Shown in pieces: positions 35,450 to 44,327 of a DNA stretch of 64,000 bases (position 1 is the first letter of the stretch; each line of letters starts with the position of its first letter). The stretch lies in contig NZ_BMTQ01000009.1 in assembly GCF_014649755.1 (NCBI RefSeq), positions 186,001 through 250,000 on the forward strand, written 5' to 3'. Source of the DNA: Streptomyces litmocidini. Its GTDB lineage: Bacteria; Actinomycetota; Actinomycetes; Streptomycetales; Streptomycetaceae. The notes below the pieces were generated by a model, which ran no database searches, was not told where the DNA came from, and saw nothing but the letters and a program-made list of their open reading frames with translations. The position numbers were made by a program, and so were the translations under genes.

Positions 35450-36372
35450 GCGCGGCTTCCCCTCGGGTCGAGGATGTCGCGCAGCGCGTCGCCGAGCAGC
35501 GTGAACGCGAGCACCGTGAGGAAGAGGCAGAGGCTCGGGACGACGAAGTACGTGGGATCGGTGTCGTGGAAGGCGACGCTCTCGGCGATCATCTGTCCCC
35601 AGGAGGGCGTGGGCGGCCGGACGCCGACGCCCAGGTAGCTGAGGGCCGCCTCGGTGGCGATCATGCCGGGGACGATCAGGGTCGTGTAGGCGATGACCGG
35701 CCCGGCGACGCCGGGGAGGATCTCGCGGGTCAGGATCCGCCAGGGGCCGGAGCCGCCGACGCGGGCGGCGTCGACGTACTCGCGGTGCTTGAGCGAGAGG
35801 GTCTGGCCGCGGACGACGCGGGCGATGCCGGGCCAGCCGAACAGGCCGATGACCAGGGTCATCAGGACGATCCGGTTGACGTCACGCGCCACCGACATCG
35901 TCGCGATCATGAAGATGAGGGAGGGGAAGGACATCGTCAGGTCCATCAGACGCGAGAGGGCGCTGTCGGTGCGGCCGCCGAAGTAGCCGGCCGCGATCCC
36001 GGCCGCGGTCCCGGCGACGACGACGATGGCCGTCGCGGCGAAGGCGATGAGCAGGGAGACCTGGGCGCCGTGCACGACCCGGGCGAACAGGTCGCGGCCG
36101 GTGACGGGTTCGACGCCGAGCCAGTGCTCGGCCGAGACGCCGCCGAGCGGGCCGACGGGCAGGCCTCCCAGGTACGGATCGACGGCGCTCTTGTCGAACT
36201 CCTCGGGCCCCCAGCCGCCCAGCGCGCTGAGCAGCGGGGCGGCCACGGCCATGACCGCGAAGAGCGTGACGACGACGAGGGACACCTTCACCGAGGGGCG
36301 ACGGCGCAGTTCCGCGCGGGCGAGTCGCCAGGGACCGCTGCCCGCGCGCGAGGGCGGAGAAATGGTCGACAT
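35446..36372 (-). CDS. Oligopeptide/dipeptide ABC importer, permease 2 (DppC type)
   Basis: The 308-residue protein has the OppC N-terminal region (ARAELRRRPSVKVSLVVVTL), LGVEPVTGRDLFARVVHGAQ and the EAA loop EYVDAARVGGSGPWRILTRE. It ends GDALRDILDPRGSR, the usual DppC ending. It lies 13 bp downstream of the solute-binding-protein gene. Confidence 0.92.
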   Translation of the reverse strand: MSTISPPSRAGSGPWRLARAELRRRPSVKVSLVVVTLFAVMAVAAPLLSALGGWGPEEFDKSAVDPYLGGLPVGPLGGVSAEHWLGVEPVTGRDLFARVVHGAQVSLLIAFAATAIVVVAGTAAGIAAGYFGGRTDSALSRLMDLTMSFPSLIFMIATMSVARDVNRIVLMTLVIGLFGWPGIARVVRGQTLSLKHREYVDAARVGGSGPWRILTREILPGVAGPVIAYTTLIVPGMIATEAALSYLGVGVRPPTPSWGQMIAESVAFHDTDPTYFVVPSLCLFLTVLAFTLLGDALRDILDPRGSRA

Positions 36373-36385
36373 GACTGGTGTTCCC

Positions 36386-38131
36386 TCAGTTCCCGCTCGT
36401 CGTCGGGTCCTTGAGGCCGACCGTCGCGTAGTCGATCTGGCCGCCGAAGGAGGTGTGCCCGAAGGCGCCGGCGACGTTGGTGCCGAGCAGCAGCGGCCTG
36501 CGCTCGATGACGGCGGGCGCCGTCGGGGCCTCGGCGAGGATCTCCCCGTCCAGCGCCTGCCAGGCCTTGTTCGCCCGGGCCGCGTCGGTCATGGCGGCGA
36601 TCTCGTCCATCCGCTTCATCGTGGCCCGGTCGCGGAAGAGGGAGTGGTTGCCCGAGTTGCCCTTCTCCTTGATGTAGCGGCCGTCGAAGACGAAGGGCAG
36701 GAAGGTCGACCCGGAGGGATAGTCCGGGCACCATCCGGTGTAGACGAGGTCGGTGCGGTTCTCGGTGTCCCCGATGGTGTCGTAGAACGCGGACGGGTCG
36801 ACGGTCTCGATGGTGACCTTGATGCCGGCCCGGCCGAGGGACTGCTGGATCGCCTCGCCGACGGCCTTGTCGCCGTTGGAGACGGTGACGCTGGTGGAGA
36901 GGCCGTCCGGCTTGCCGGCCTCCTTCAGGAGCTGCTTGGCCTTGGCGACGTCACCCGTCAGCGGTATTCCCAGGGTGTCGGGCTGCTTGCCGTCCTCGAA
37001 GAGGGAGCCGGGCATGAGGGCGGTGGCCGCGTCGTTCAGCGCGGGTCCGCCGGAGGCGGTGACGAGGGCCTCGCGGTCCAGCGCGTACTGCACGGCCCGA
37101 CGGACCTTCACGTCGTCGAAGGGGGCGCGGCCGGTGTGCATCTGCACCATCTCGGTGCAGTTGGTCGACTCGGCGAGCAGCCGCGCCTTGACGTCGGCCC
37201 TGGTGAGCACCTTCGGGGTGGACTCGGGGCGCAGCTTGCTCCAGGACACCGCCGACGCGTCCGCGCCGGCGCTCGCGATCAGCCGGTCGTCGATCTGGTT
37301 GGCCTTCAGACCCATCGTCACGACGATCCGGTCCGGGTACGCCTTGCGCACGGTGTCGGTCCCGGCGTCCCAGTGCGTGTTGCGCACCAGGACGAGCTGC
37401 TTGTCGCGTGCGTAGGACTCGATCTTGTACGGGCCTGAGGAGAAGGGCCGGTTGTCGTACCGGGGGCCCTCGTCCTTCGCCCGGGGCACCGGGGCGAAGG
37501 TGGGCAGCACCGTGGCGTAGGGGAACTCGGCGAAGGGCTTGCGCAGTTCGAAGACGATCGTGCGGTCGTCCGGCGTCTTGACGGAGTCGAGGTGCTTGCC
37601 CCCTGCCGGGCCCTGGTAGCCCTCGGCGCCGGCGAGGTAACGGGCCGCGTAGTCGGGGCCGCCGGGGAGGTCGGGGGAGAAGGACCGCTCGACGTTGTAC
37701 TTGACGTCCCGGGCGGTGACGGGGGTGCCGTCCTCGTACTTCAGGCCCTGCTTCAGCCGGAAGGTCCAGGTCTTCGCCCCGTGGGACGGAGTGCCGAGGT
37801 CCTCGGCCAGGTCGGGGACGAGGTCGCCTCCCCCGGCCCCCGGTTCGGCCTTGTAGGTGACGAGGGTGCGGTAGAGGAGGCGCGTGCCGAAGTCCATGTC
37901 TCCCATCACCCAGTTGCGGGCGGGGTCGAGGTGGGTGAAGTCCTGGTCGGACAGGACGGTCAGGGTGCCCCCCTTCCGCGGGGTCCCGCCGACCGTCGCG
38001 CCGTTGTTGGCCGTGACGGGGTTCTTCCGGCCCCGGTCGCCGGCTTCCTTCCCGCCGGAACATGCCGCGGCGCCGAGGGTGAGCGTCGCCACGAGGGCGG
38101 TGGCCAGGGTGGTGCGCGTGCGCTTGTTCAT
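36386..38131 (-). CDS. Oligopeptide/dipeptide ABC importer, solute-binding lipoprotein
   Basis: The 581-residue protein begins MNKRTRTTLATALVATLTLG with the lipobox LGAAAC, so it should be lipid-anchored at Cys-24. It has the SBP_bac_5 core (GGTLTVLSDQDFTHLDPARN, WTFRLKQGLKYEDGTPVTAR, YTGWCPDYPSGSTFL). The ligand is a peptide or similar solute, not determinable from sequence. It is the first gene of the operon. The upstream 100 bp (38132-38230) is unusually AT-rich and should hold the promoter. Confidence 0.9.
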   Translation of the reverse strand: MNKRTRTTLATALVATLTLGAAACSGGKEAGDRGRKNPVTANNGATVGGTPRKGGTLTVLSDQDFTHLDPARNWVMGDMDFGTRLLYRTLVTYKAEPGAGGGDLVPDLAEDLGTPSHGAKTWTFRLKQGLKYEDGTPVTARDVKYNVERSFSPDLPGGPDYAARYLAGAEGYQGPAGGKHLDSVKTPDDRTIVFELRKPFAEFPYATVLPTFAPVPRAKDEGPRYDNRPFSSGPYKIESYARDKQLVLVRNTHWDAGTDTVRKAYPDRIVVTMGLKANQIDDRLIASAGADASAVSWSKLRPESTPKVLTRADVKARLLAESTNCTEMVQMHTGRAPFDDVKVRRAVQYALDREALVTASGGPALNDAATALMPGSLFEDGKQPDTLGIPLTGDVAKAKQLLKEAGKPDGLSTSVTVSNGDKAVGEAIQQSLGRAGIKVTIETVDPSAFYDTIGDTENRTDLVYTGWCPDYPSGSTFLPFVFDGRYIKEKGNSGNHSLFRDRATMKRMDEIAAMTDAARANKAWQALDGEILAEAPTAPAVIERRPLLLGTNVAGAFGHTSFGGQIDYATVGLKDPTTSGN

Positions 38132-38442
38132 GAGGGGTCACTCCGGGTGTGAAGCGGACAGTCGGAGAGCTGACTGGAATGTGACCCGTAACATAGTAAT
38201 GTGAAATTGTACTGACAACCCGTCGGAAGTTCTGTTACGCATCCGTGTTCATCCGGCCGGAGAGGAGCGGGCGGACGGCCCCCGACCCCGCACCCCGACG
38301 ATCGGACCGCGTCGCCCGTCGCGGCGGACCGGGACGCACCGGCCGACGGACCGCTCCTGCCCGCGCCGGTCGACGACCCCACCGCCGCCCCGTTCCCGTC
38401 GGACGCCGGCCGTAGGCTGGTGCGGGAAGACTGGGGGAGACG
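38132..38442. promoter_or_regulatory. Divergent spacer with AT-rich promoter patch
   Basis: The 311-bp gap between divergent genes has an AT-rich patch at about 38175-38225 (GTAACATAGTAATGTGAAAT). It is a strong contrast to the roughly 70% GC background and probably contains the promoter of the peptide importer operon. The rightward gene has a GGGGGAGA ribosome binding site at 38433. Confidence 0.5.
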
Positions 38443-39759
38443 ATGATCGACTACCGCAAGAAGACGGCCGTTCCGGTGTGGACGCTGGCAACCGGTGACG
38501 TCCGGGTGCCCGCGGTGACCGGAGACGGCCCGATGACGGCTGAGCGCCTGGCCGAACTGCGCAGCGTGCTGGCCGCCCTCGCCGACGAGCCGATCGCCAC
38601 GCTCGAGGCGCATCCGCTGCCCGACCGGCTCGACCGCGGCCGAGGCATCTCGCTCGATGCCCTGAGTCCCCTGGCACAGCACCTGTCACAGCTCGTCACG
38701 CGGTCGGCGCGGAGTTCCTCCGCGGCGGCCACGGCGACCGCCGCCGGCGAGGGTCTCTACCGCATGGTGGTCCCGGCGAAGGTCGCCGCGCAGTTCGGCC
38801 GGGGCATCGTTCGCCCGATGGCGTCGAAGGAGGTGGCCGGTGGCGTCCGCGGCGCACTCGTGAACTCGACCGGCATCGCCGCCCACGCGACGTTCGTGCC
38901 CGTCGGCAAGGCGGCCGCGGCGGGCGCGGCCGGTGGAGCCGGTGCGGCAGCCGGTGTCGCGGTCGGCGGCAGCGCGGCGCTCACCGTGGCCGCACCGCTC
39001 GTGCTCATGGCCGTGGCGGTGGGGGTGAGCGCGCATGCCGACGCCGAGCGCCAGAGGGCCGTCGAGCACATCACGGAACTGCTGGAGCAGCTGCACGAGC
39101 AGAAGCTCGAAGACGAGCGCAGCGAACTCGACGGCTGCCGGGACGCCATCGACAAGGCCACCGCCATCCTGCTCGACCAAGGCAGGCTCGGTGTCTCGCT
39201 GGGCCTGGACTCGGCCGTGCACGCCATCAACACGGCACTGGGCCACGCCGACCACCGCCTTGCCCGCTGGCGCAACGCGCTCGACAAGCTGCCTGACGGC
39301 GAGCCCGTCGAGATCGGCACGCTGACCGAGTCGTTCCCGGGCGTGGGCGACCACGGCGGCGTGTTCCGTGCCCATCTCGAACTCGCCGCCCTGGCCATCG
39401 CGCTGAAGCGGCGGGTCAACGTCCTCCAGGCCGTCGAGCACGCGCAGGGCGACCCCGGCAACTCGTTCGGGAGCTTCGTGCGCGTGCTCGGGCGCGACCA
39501 GCAGCGCCTCGACGAACTGGAGTCGGGCATCGCCGGCGTCCTGGTGCGTCTGTCGGCGTTGGAGCTGGCGCGCCCGAGCGGCTTGCGGCCCGTCTTCACG
39601 ACCGGTGAAGTCGATCGCCTGATGCGTACGGCACACCGGATTCGCACGCTGGGCGACGGCGTCAGGGTCGACAGCCGTACGACAGACGTGTCGATCGAGA
39701 TCGCCCGCGACAAGGACGGCTCGGTGGTCGTGTTCCCCGCGCTCCCCGTGGAGGCGTAG
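38443..39759 (+). CDS. Unknown protein with Ala/Gly-rich membrane segment and coiled coil
   Basis: The 438-residue protein is not recognised. It has a soluble N-terminal part (1-150) and an Ala/Gly-rich hydrophobic region at about 154-197 (GKAAAAGAAGGAGAAAGVAV ... LVLMAVAVGVSA) that could form one long or two short membrane helices. A likely coiled coil follows at about 198-240 (ERQRAVEHITELLEQLHEQK), then a helical C-terminal half. There is no signal peptide. The layout of helical head, amphipathic Ala/Gly hairpin and coiled coil recalls pore-forming or membrane-remodelling effectors, but this is only a resemblance. The gene stands alone with its own ribosome binding site, so no context helps. 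Confidence 0.7.
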   Translation: MIDYRKKTAVPVWTLATGDVRVPAVTGDGPMTAERLAELRSVLAALADEPIATLEAHPLPDRLDRGRGISLDALSPLAQHLSQLVTRSARSSSAAATATAAGEGLYRMVVPAKVAAQFGRGIVRPMASKEVAGGVRGALVNSTGIAAHATFVPVGKAAAAGAAGGAGAAAGVAVGGSAALTVAAPLVLMAVAVGVSAHADAERQRAVEHITELLEQLHEQKLEDERSELDGCRDAIDKATAILLDQGRLGVSLGLDSAVHAINTALGHADHRLARWRNALDKLPDGEPVEIGTLTESFPGVGDHGGVFRAHLELAALAIALKRRVNVLQAVEHAQGDPGNSFGSFVRVLGRDQQRLDELESGIAGVLVRLSALELARPSGLRPVFTTGEVDRLMRTAHRIRTLGDGVRVDSRTTDVSIEIARDKDGSVVVFPALPVEA

Positions 39760-40012
39760 GCGCGAGCTCCGGCTCCCTTCGGCCGGCGCCGTCACGCCTC
39801 GACCGGTGACGTCCGCACCGCCCGGACGGTTCTGCCCCCGGGCGGGTGGGGAACGCGGCCCCGGGGGTGAGGACGGGCGACGAGGGCGCCCGGCGGGGAC
39901 ACGGACTCCCACACCGGTCTGCCCCATCCCGGCAGCGGCGGCCCCGGCAGCGGTGGCCCGGGCGGCGACGCCGGCCTGAGCGCCCCCCTGGACGGCCGCC
40001 TCGCCCCTTCGC

Positions 40013-40402
40013 TCAGCGCTGCTCGGCCGCGGCCGGGGCGGCGAACTCGACGGGGAGGTCGCGGACGCCCGTGCGCAGGTGTTCGACGTGGTGCAGCGCC
40101 TGGTCGAGCAGCTCGGCGACGTGGTTGTCGTGCAGCGCGTAGATGATCGAGCGGCCGTGGCGTTCGCCGGTCACCAGGCCGAGGTTGCGCAGCAGGCGGA
40201 GCTGGTGGGAGCAGGCCGAGGGCTCCATGTCGACGTCGGCGGCGAGGTCGCCGACCGACGAGGGCCCTTCGCGGAGGCGCGCCAGGATGTAGAGCCGCGA
40301 GGGCGTGGCGAGGGCCTGGAGGGTCGCGGCGACGTCGGTCGCGCCGACCGCGTCGAGGCGTTCGCGGGTGGTGGCGCTGTTGGCGTGCGTTCCGTGGCCC
40401 AT
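40013..40402 (-). CDS. ArsR/SmtB-family metal sensor, NmtR-like
   Basis: The ATG at 40402 gives 129 residues. The N-terminus MGHGTHANSATT resembles the His-rich metal-binding tail of NmtR (MGHG...), the Ni/Co sensor of mycobacteria. The winged helix has PSRLYILARLREGPSSVGDL, EPSACSHQLRLLRNLGLVTG and GRSIIYALHDNHVAELLDQA, with the alpha-5 His/Asp/Glu region (DNHVAELLDQALHHVEHL) that binds metal in SmtB/NmtR proteins. It is divergent from a P1B-4 ATPase, the usual NmtR target. It lacks the ELCVCDL arsenic motif, so it is a divalent-metal rather than an arsenic sensor. Confidence 0.85.
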   Translation of the reverse strand: MGHGTHANSATTRERLDAVGATDVAATLQALATPSRLYILARLREGPSSVGDLAADVDMEPSACSHQLRLLRNLGLVTGERHGRSIIYALHDNHVAELLDQALHHVEHLRTGVRDLPVEFAAPAAAEQR

Positions 40403-40495
40403 GCGACCATGATACGAACGAGACATGAAGACCTGTTCAGATGTTCTTGTATGGTGAGGGAGTCGCCCCATCCGCCCGTGAAGGGTTGCTTTGTC
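40403..40495. promoter_or_regulatory. Divergent promoter/operator of metal sensor and metal ATPase
   Basis: This 93-bp gap is AT-richer than its surroundings (for example TGAAGACCTGTTCAGATGTT at 40425) and holds imperfect inverted elements (ATACGAA ... TTCTTGTAT) of the sort bound by ArsR/SmtB dimers. It should hold the promoters of both genes. Confidence 0.5.
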
Positions 40496-42466
40496 ATGTC
40501 TTCTGTCCTGGACCGGCCTTCGGCGGCCGCCGCCGGACCGCGCCCCGCCCCGCCGGGGCGGCGCACCCGGATCCTGGCGCTGCCCGAGGCCCGCTGGGCG
40601 CTCGCGTCCCTGGTGCTGTTCCTGGCCGCCCTCCCACTCCACCTGCTGGACGCGTCGGCGTGGCTGTGGGGCCCGTTGTTCGCGGCCGTGTACGTGACCG
40701 GAGGCTGGGAGCCGGGCTGGGAGGGGCTGAAGGCCCTCAAGGAAAAGACCCTGGACGTGGACCTGCTGATGGTGGTCGCGGCCCTGGGCGCCGCCGCGAT
40801 CGGCCAGGTCCTGGACGGCGCGCTGCTGATCGTCATCTTCGCCACCTCCGGCGCCCTGGAGGCCGTCGCCACCGCCCGTACCGCCGACTCCGTGCGCGGT
40901 CTGCTCGACCTGGCTCCGGAGACGGCGACCCGGCTCGCGGACGACGGCACGGAGGAGACCGTCCCGGCCGGCTCCCTCGCCATGGGCGACGTCGTCCTCG
41001 TACGGCCCGGGGAGCGCATCGGCGCCGACGGCCGGGTGTTCGACGGGGCGAGCGAGGTCGACCAGGCCACCATCACCGGTGAGCCGCTGCCCGTGGCCAA
41101 GCGGCCCGGCGACGAGGTGTTCGCCGGAACCCTGAACGGCTCCGGTGCCCTGCGGGTGAAGGTCGAGCGCGACCCGTCGGAGTCGGTGATCGCCAGGATC
41201 GTGGCGATGGTCGAGGAAGCGGCGGAGACGAAGGCGCCGACCCAGCTGTTCATCGAGAAGGTCGAGCAGCGCTACAGCCTCGGCATGGTCGCCGCCACCC
41301 TGCTGATCTTCGTGATCCCGCTGCTCATGGGCTCGGACCTGCGGTCCACGCTGCTGCGCGCGATGACCTTCATGATCGTCGCCTCGCCGTGCGCCGTCGT
41401 CCTGGCCACGATGCCGCCGCTGCTGTCCGCGATGGCCAACGCCGGCCGCCACGGCGTGCTGGTGAAGTCCGCCGTCGTCATGGAACGCCTCGGCCAGATC
41501 GACGCCGTGGCGCTCGACAAGACCGGCACCCTCACCGAGGGCACCCCGCGCCTGACCGACCTGCGTCCGCTCGACAACTCCGGCCTCGACGAGAGCGGGC
41601 TCCTGCGTCTCGCGGCCGGGGCCGAACACCCCAGCGAACACCCCCTGGCCCGCGCCGTCGTGGACGCCGCCCGCGCCCGCGCCCTGGACCTGCCCACGGT
41701 TTCGGACTTCTCCTCCGCTCCCGGCGCGGGGGTCACCGCGACGGTCGACGGCCGCACCGTCACGGTCGGCAGCCCCGCCCGCCTCCTCGACGACCCCGCC
41801 CACCCGGCCGCCGTCCTGGCCGCCGCACTGGAGGAGGAGGGCCGCACCGCCGTCGTGGTCACCCTCGACGGCCGCCCGGCCGGCGTCCTCGGGATCGCCG
41901 ACCGGCTCCGCCCCGAGGCCGCAACGGCCACCCGGGCCCTGGCCGAACTGACCGGCCGCGCACCGGTCCTGGTGACCGGCGACAACCCGCGCGCCGCCGC
42001 CCGGCTCGCCGCCGAGGTCGGCATCACCGACGTACGGGCCGGCCTGCTGCCCCAGGACAAGGTCGCCGCCGTCCACGAACTCCAGAACGGCGGCGCCAAG
42101 GTCCTGGTCGTCGGCGACGGCGTCAACGACGCCCCCGCCCTCGCCGCCGCCCACACCGGCATCGCCATGGGCCGGGCCGGATCCGACCTCGCCCTGGAGA
42201 CCGCCGACGCCGTCGTCGTCCGCGACGAACTCGCCACCCTCCCCACCGTGGTGAACCTCTCCCGCCGCGCCCGCTCGCTGGTGATCCAGAACCTCGTCGT
42301 CGCGGGCGCCTTCATCGCCGTCCTGGCCGTCTGGGACCTGGCCGGCACCCTGCCCCTGCCGCTGGGCGTCGCCGGACACGAGGGCTCCACCGTCCTCGTC
42401 GGCCTCAACGGCCTGCGCCTCCTCGCCGACGGCGCCTGGCGCCGCGCCCACCCGGCCGTGCGATGA
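40496..42466 (+). CDS. P1B-4-type heavy-metal (Co/Ni/Fe class) P-type ATPase
   Basis: The 656-residue protein has the actuator TGEPLPVAK, the membrane metal motif SPC (IVASPCAVVLATMPP), the phosphorylation site DKTGTLTEGTP, the HP motif (AEHPSEHPLA) and GDGVNDAPALAAAH. The last helix carries HEGSTVLVGLNGLRLL. SPC in helix 4 together with HEG[ST] near the C-terminus defines the P1B-4 subgroup (CtpD, CtpJ, CoaT), which exports Co, Ni or Fe(II). There is no N-terminal CxxC metal domain, again typical of P1B-4. It exports metal across the cytoplasmic membrane and is probably repressed by the divergent NmtR-like protein. Confidence 0.9.
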   Translation: MSSVLDRPSAAAAGPRPAPPGRRTRILALPEARWALASLVLFLAALPLHLLDASAWLWGPLFAAVYVTGGWEPGWEGLKALKEKTLDVDLLMVVAALGAAAIGQVLDGALLIVIFATSGALEAVATARTADSVRGLLDLAPETATRLADDGTEETVPAGSLAMGDVVLVRPGERIGADGRVFDGASEVDQATITGEPLPVAKRPGDEVFAGTLNGSGALRVKVERDPSESVIARIVAMVEEAAETKAPTQLFIEKVEQRYSLGMVAATLLIFVIPLLMGSDLRSTLLRAMTFMIVASPCAVVLATMPPLLSAMANAGRHGVLVKSAVVMERLGQIDAVALDKTGTLTEGTPRLTDLRPLDNSGLDESGLLRLAAGAEHPSEHPLARAVVDAARARALDLPTVSDFSSAPGAGVTATVDGRTVTVGSPARLLDDPAHPAAVLAAALEEEGRTAVVVTLDGRPAGVLGIADRLRPEAATATRALAELTGRAPVLVTGDNPRAAARLAAEVGITDVRAGLLPQDKVAAVHELQNGGAKVLVVGDGVNDAPALAAAHTGIAMGRAGSDLALETADAVVVRDELATLPTVVNLSRRARSLVIQNLVVAGAFIAVLAVWDLAGTLPLPLGVAGHEGSTVLVGLNGLRLLADGAWRRAHPAVR

Positions 42467-42491
42467 GCCGCCGCGCGGGCAAGCGGAGGGA

Positions 42492-42519
42492 GGCCGCCCC
42501 CGTCCGGACGGGGGCGGCC
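42492..42519. terminator. Palindromic terminator after the metal ATPase
   Basis: GGCCGCCCCCGTCC followed at once by its reverse complement forms a 28-bp perfect palindrome 25 bp after the ATPase stop. Confidence 0.75.
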
Positions 42520-42699
42520 CCTGCTCGTCACCGGCGTCGCCACCGTCTCGACACCCACCCTCGGCCACGCGGTCCCCGCCGCCCTGCCGGCAGCGGGTGA
42601 CGGCGGCCAGGGGATCGGCGCCGGCAGGACGGTGGACGCCGTCGTGGACGGTGGTGTCGCCGACGGCGAGGCGGAAGGTGCCCAGGCCCCGGGTGCCGA

Positions 42700-43026
42700 C
42701 CCCTCGCCCCGACCGTCGACGTCTGGCGCGACCCGCGGTCCCGGCCGGACGCCGTCTGCGCGTACAACGACGAATTCGCCCCGGTCCTCCCCCAGGCGCT
42801 CGCCGACGCCGGCCTTCGCGTGCCCGAGGACATCGCCGTGATCGGCACCGACGACCATCCGCTCGGCGCGGTCCTGCGACCGGCCCTCACCACGACCTCC
42901 CCGGACCCGGTCGAAGGCGCGGCGGCCGTGGCCCCGTCCGTCGAGCGCCTTCCCCATGGCGAGGAACTCGCCCCCGGACCCGCCGAGATCGCCCGCCCGC
43001 GGATCGTCACACGCAGCACCGCGTGA
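42700..43026 (+). pseudogene. LacI-family regulator C-terminal remnant
   Basis: The frame encodes VDVWRDPRSRPDAVCAYNDE, then FAPVLPQALADAGLRVPEDI and AVIGTDDHPLGAVLRPALTT, ending in EIARPRIVTRSTA-stop. This is the effector-binding C-terminal lobe of LacI/GalR regulators. The DNA-binding N-terminus and the first lobe are missing, and no start or ribosome binding site precedes it. It is a truncated remnant. Confidence 0.75.
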
Positions 43027-43288
43027 TCTGAACGCACCGGCGAGAGCGTGGACATCCACGCCCGATCCCCCGCCCGAAAAGCCGGCGCGTGAGCCGGATG
43101 CCGTCGCTCGGGCCGTCGCCGCGAAGGCGGGGCCGAGCACTTTTTCGCCTTCGCCGGTGCAGCCGCGGCCCTCGTCAACCACCGTTGACTCATGACCTGG
43201 ACAGAACTATGGTGTACGGCGACATCGCGTGTCGGTCACCGGCTGGGTGAGGCATGGAGGTGTCGGGACATGCCTTCGGAGGCATTCC

Positions 43289-43678
43289 TTGTCAGTCGAG
43301 TTGAACCACACGATCGTCCACGCCCGGGACAACCGGGAGTCCGCGGAATTCTTCGCGAACCTGCTCAACCTCGAGATCACCGCCGAGTGGGGCCCGTTCA
43401 TCGCGGTCGGCCTGGGCAACGGCGTCACACTGGACTTCGCCACCGTCCCCGCGGACAGCATCACCCCCCAGCACTACGCCTTCTTGGTCTCCGAGGAGGA
43501 GTTCGACGCGGCGTACGCGCAGATCGGACAGCGCGGCATCGAGCACTACGCCGACCCCCACCGGAAGCAGCCCGGCACGATCAACCACAACGACGGTGGC
43601 CGCGGCGTGTACTTCATGGACCCGGCGGGCCATGCCATGGAACTCATCACCGTGCCGTACGGCGGCTGGACCTCGTAA
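43289..43678 (+). CDS. VOC-superfamily (glyoxalase/dioxygenase-like) protein
   Basis: The TTG at 43289 follows GGAGG by 6 bases and gives 129 residues beginning LSVELNHTIVHARDNRESAE. The protein shows the paired beta-alpha-beta-beta-beta modules of the VOC fold with metal-ligand candidates His-7 and a C-terminal Glu in VYFMDPAGHAMELITVPYGG. This is a common actinomycete single-domain VOC protein. Substrate is unknown. Longer starts at 43229 lack a ribosome binding site. Confidence 0.8.
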   Translation: MSVELNHTIVHARDNRESAEFFANLLNLEITAEWGPFIAVGLGNGVTLDFATVPADSITPQHYAFLVSEEEFDAAYAQIGQRGIEHYADPHRKQPGTINHNDGGRGVYFMDPAGHAMELITVPYGGWTS

Positions 43679-43985
43679 CCACGTGGACCGGGGGCCGCAC
43701 CCCTGAAGGGTGTTGCGGAAGGCTCAGTTCTGGGCGCCTTGCCTGCACGGGCGGGGTGGTGAGGGCTGAGCCGGTCTGTGGGGGTGGGGGGGAGACGTCC
43801 ACGGGCCTGTGGGCCGAGGCCTCCTGCTCCAGGAGAGCGCCCCGGTGCCCCCGGCCGCGTGCGTGAAGCCGTCGTACACGCCCGCTCACATCCCGCGGCG
43901 TGCGGAGGCGTCCGACCCGGCCGCCCCGTGGCGGGCCGACGAAGCCGGCACCGCCCGACGCGGTCGCCCTACGCGGCGAAGGCGG

Positions 43986-44285
43986 TCAGTCCTCCGGCCC
44001 GGGCCTGCCGCGTGGTGTCTGCCGGCCGTGTGGCGGTCTTGGCGATCCCTCGCTTCTCGGTCGTCGGGGTGCGGTCAGGGTCCGGGGGCGGGGGGGCACG
44101 GAGGAGCCGGAGCCCGGGGCGGGCCGGTCGTCGGTCAGGATCAGCGCTTTCGCCCTGTCGAACTCCTCGGTGGTGATGTCCCCGCGGGCACGGAGTTCGA
44201 AGAGCCTGGTCAGTTCGTCGACGCTGCTGCGCCGCTTCCACGGCCGCCGGGCACATCGGTGCGGGCGGGGTGAGGGGAGCCCCAT
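43986..44285 (-). CDS. Small SHOCT-domain protein or remnant
   Basis: The 99-residue frame contains SSVDELTRLFELRARGDITT followed by EEFDRAKALIL, a clear SHOCT motif (short C-terminal oligomerisation domain), flanked by Arg/Pro-rich sequence. SHOCT domains are normally at the C-terminus of membrane or nuclease proteins. Here the N-terminal domain is absent and the tail is too long. It is probably a remnant, although translation from the ATG at 44285 cannot be excluded. The surrounding 43679-43985 shows nothing else. Confidence 0.45.
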   Translation of the reverse strand: MGLPSPRPHRCARRPWKRRSSVDELTRLFELRARGDITTEEFDRAKALILTDDRPAPGSGSSVPPRPRTLTAPRRPRSEGSPRPPHGRQTPRGRPGPED

Positions 44286-44327
44286 GGGGGGGAGGCGGCC
44301 CACGGGGCCGGGCGGGCGGCGCGGCCG

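Noticed and set aside
40013..42568. 851-codon minus-strand frame including the NmtR-like repressor
   Set aside because: Only the last 129 codons (from 40402) are a real gene; the rest is the antisense of the metal ATPase.
42467..43028. Complete LacI regulator
   Set aside because: Only the C-terminal lobe is present. The DNA-binding domain and start are missing.
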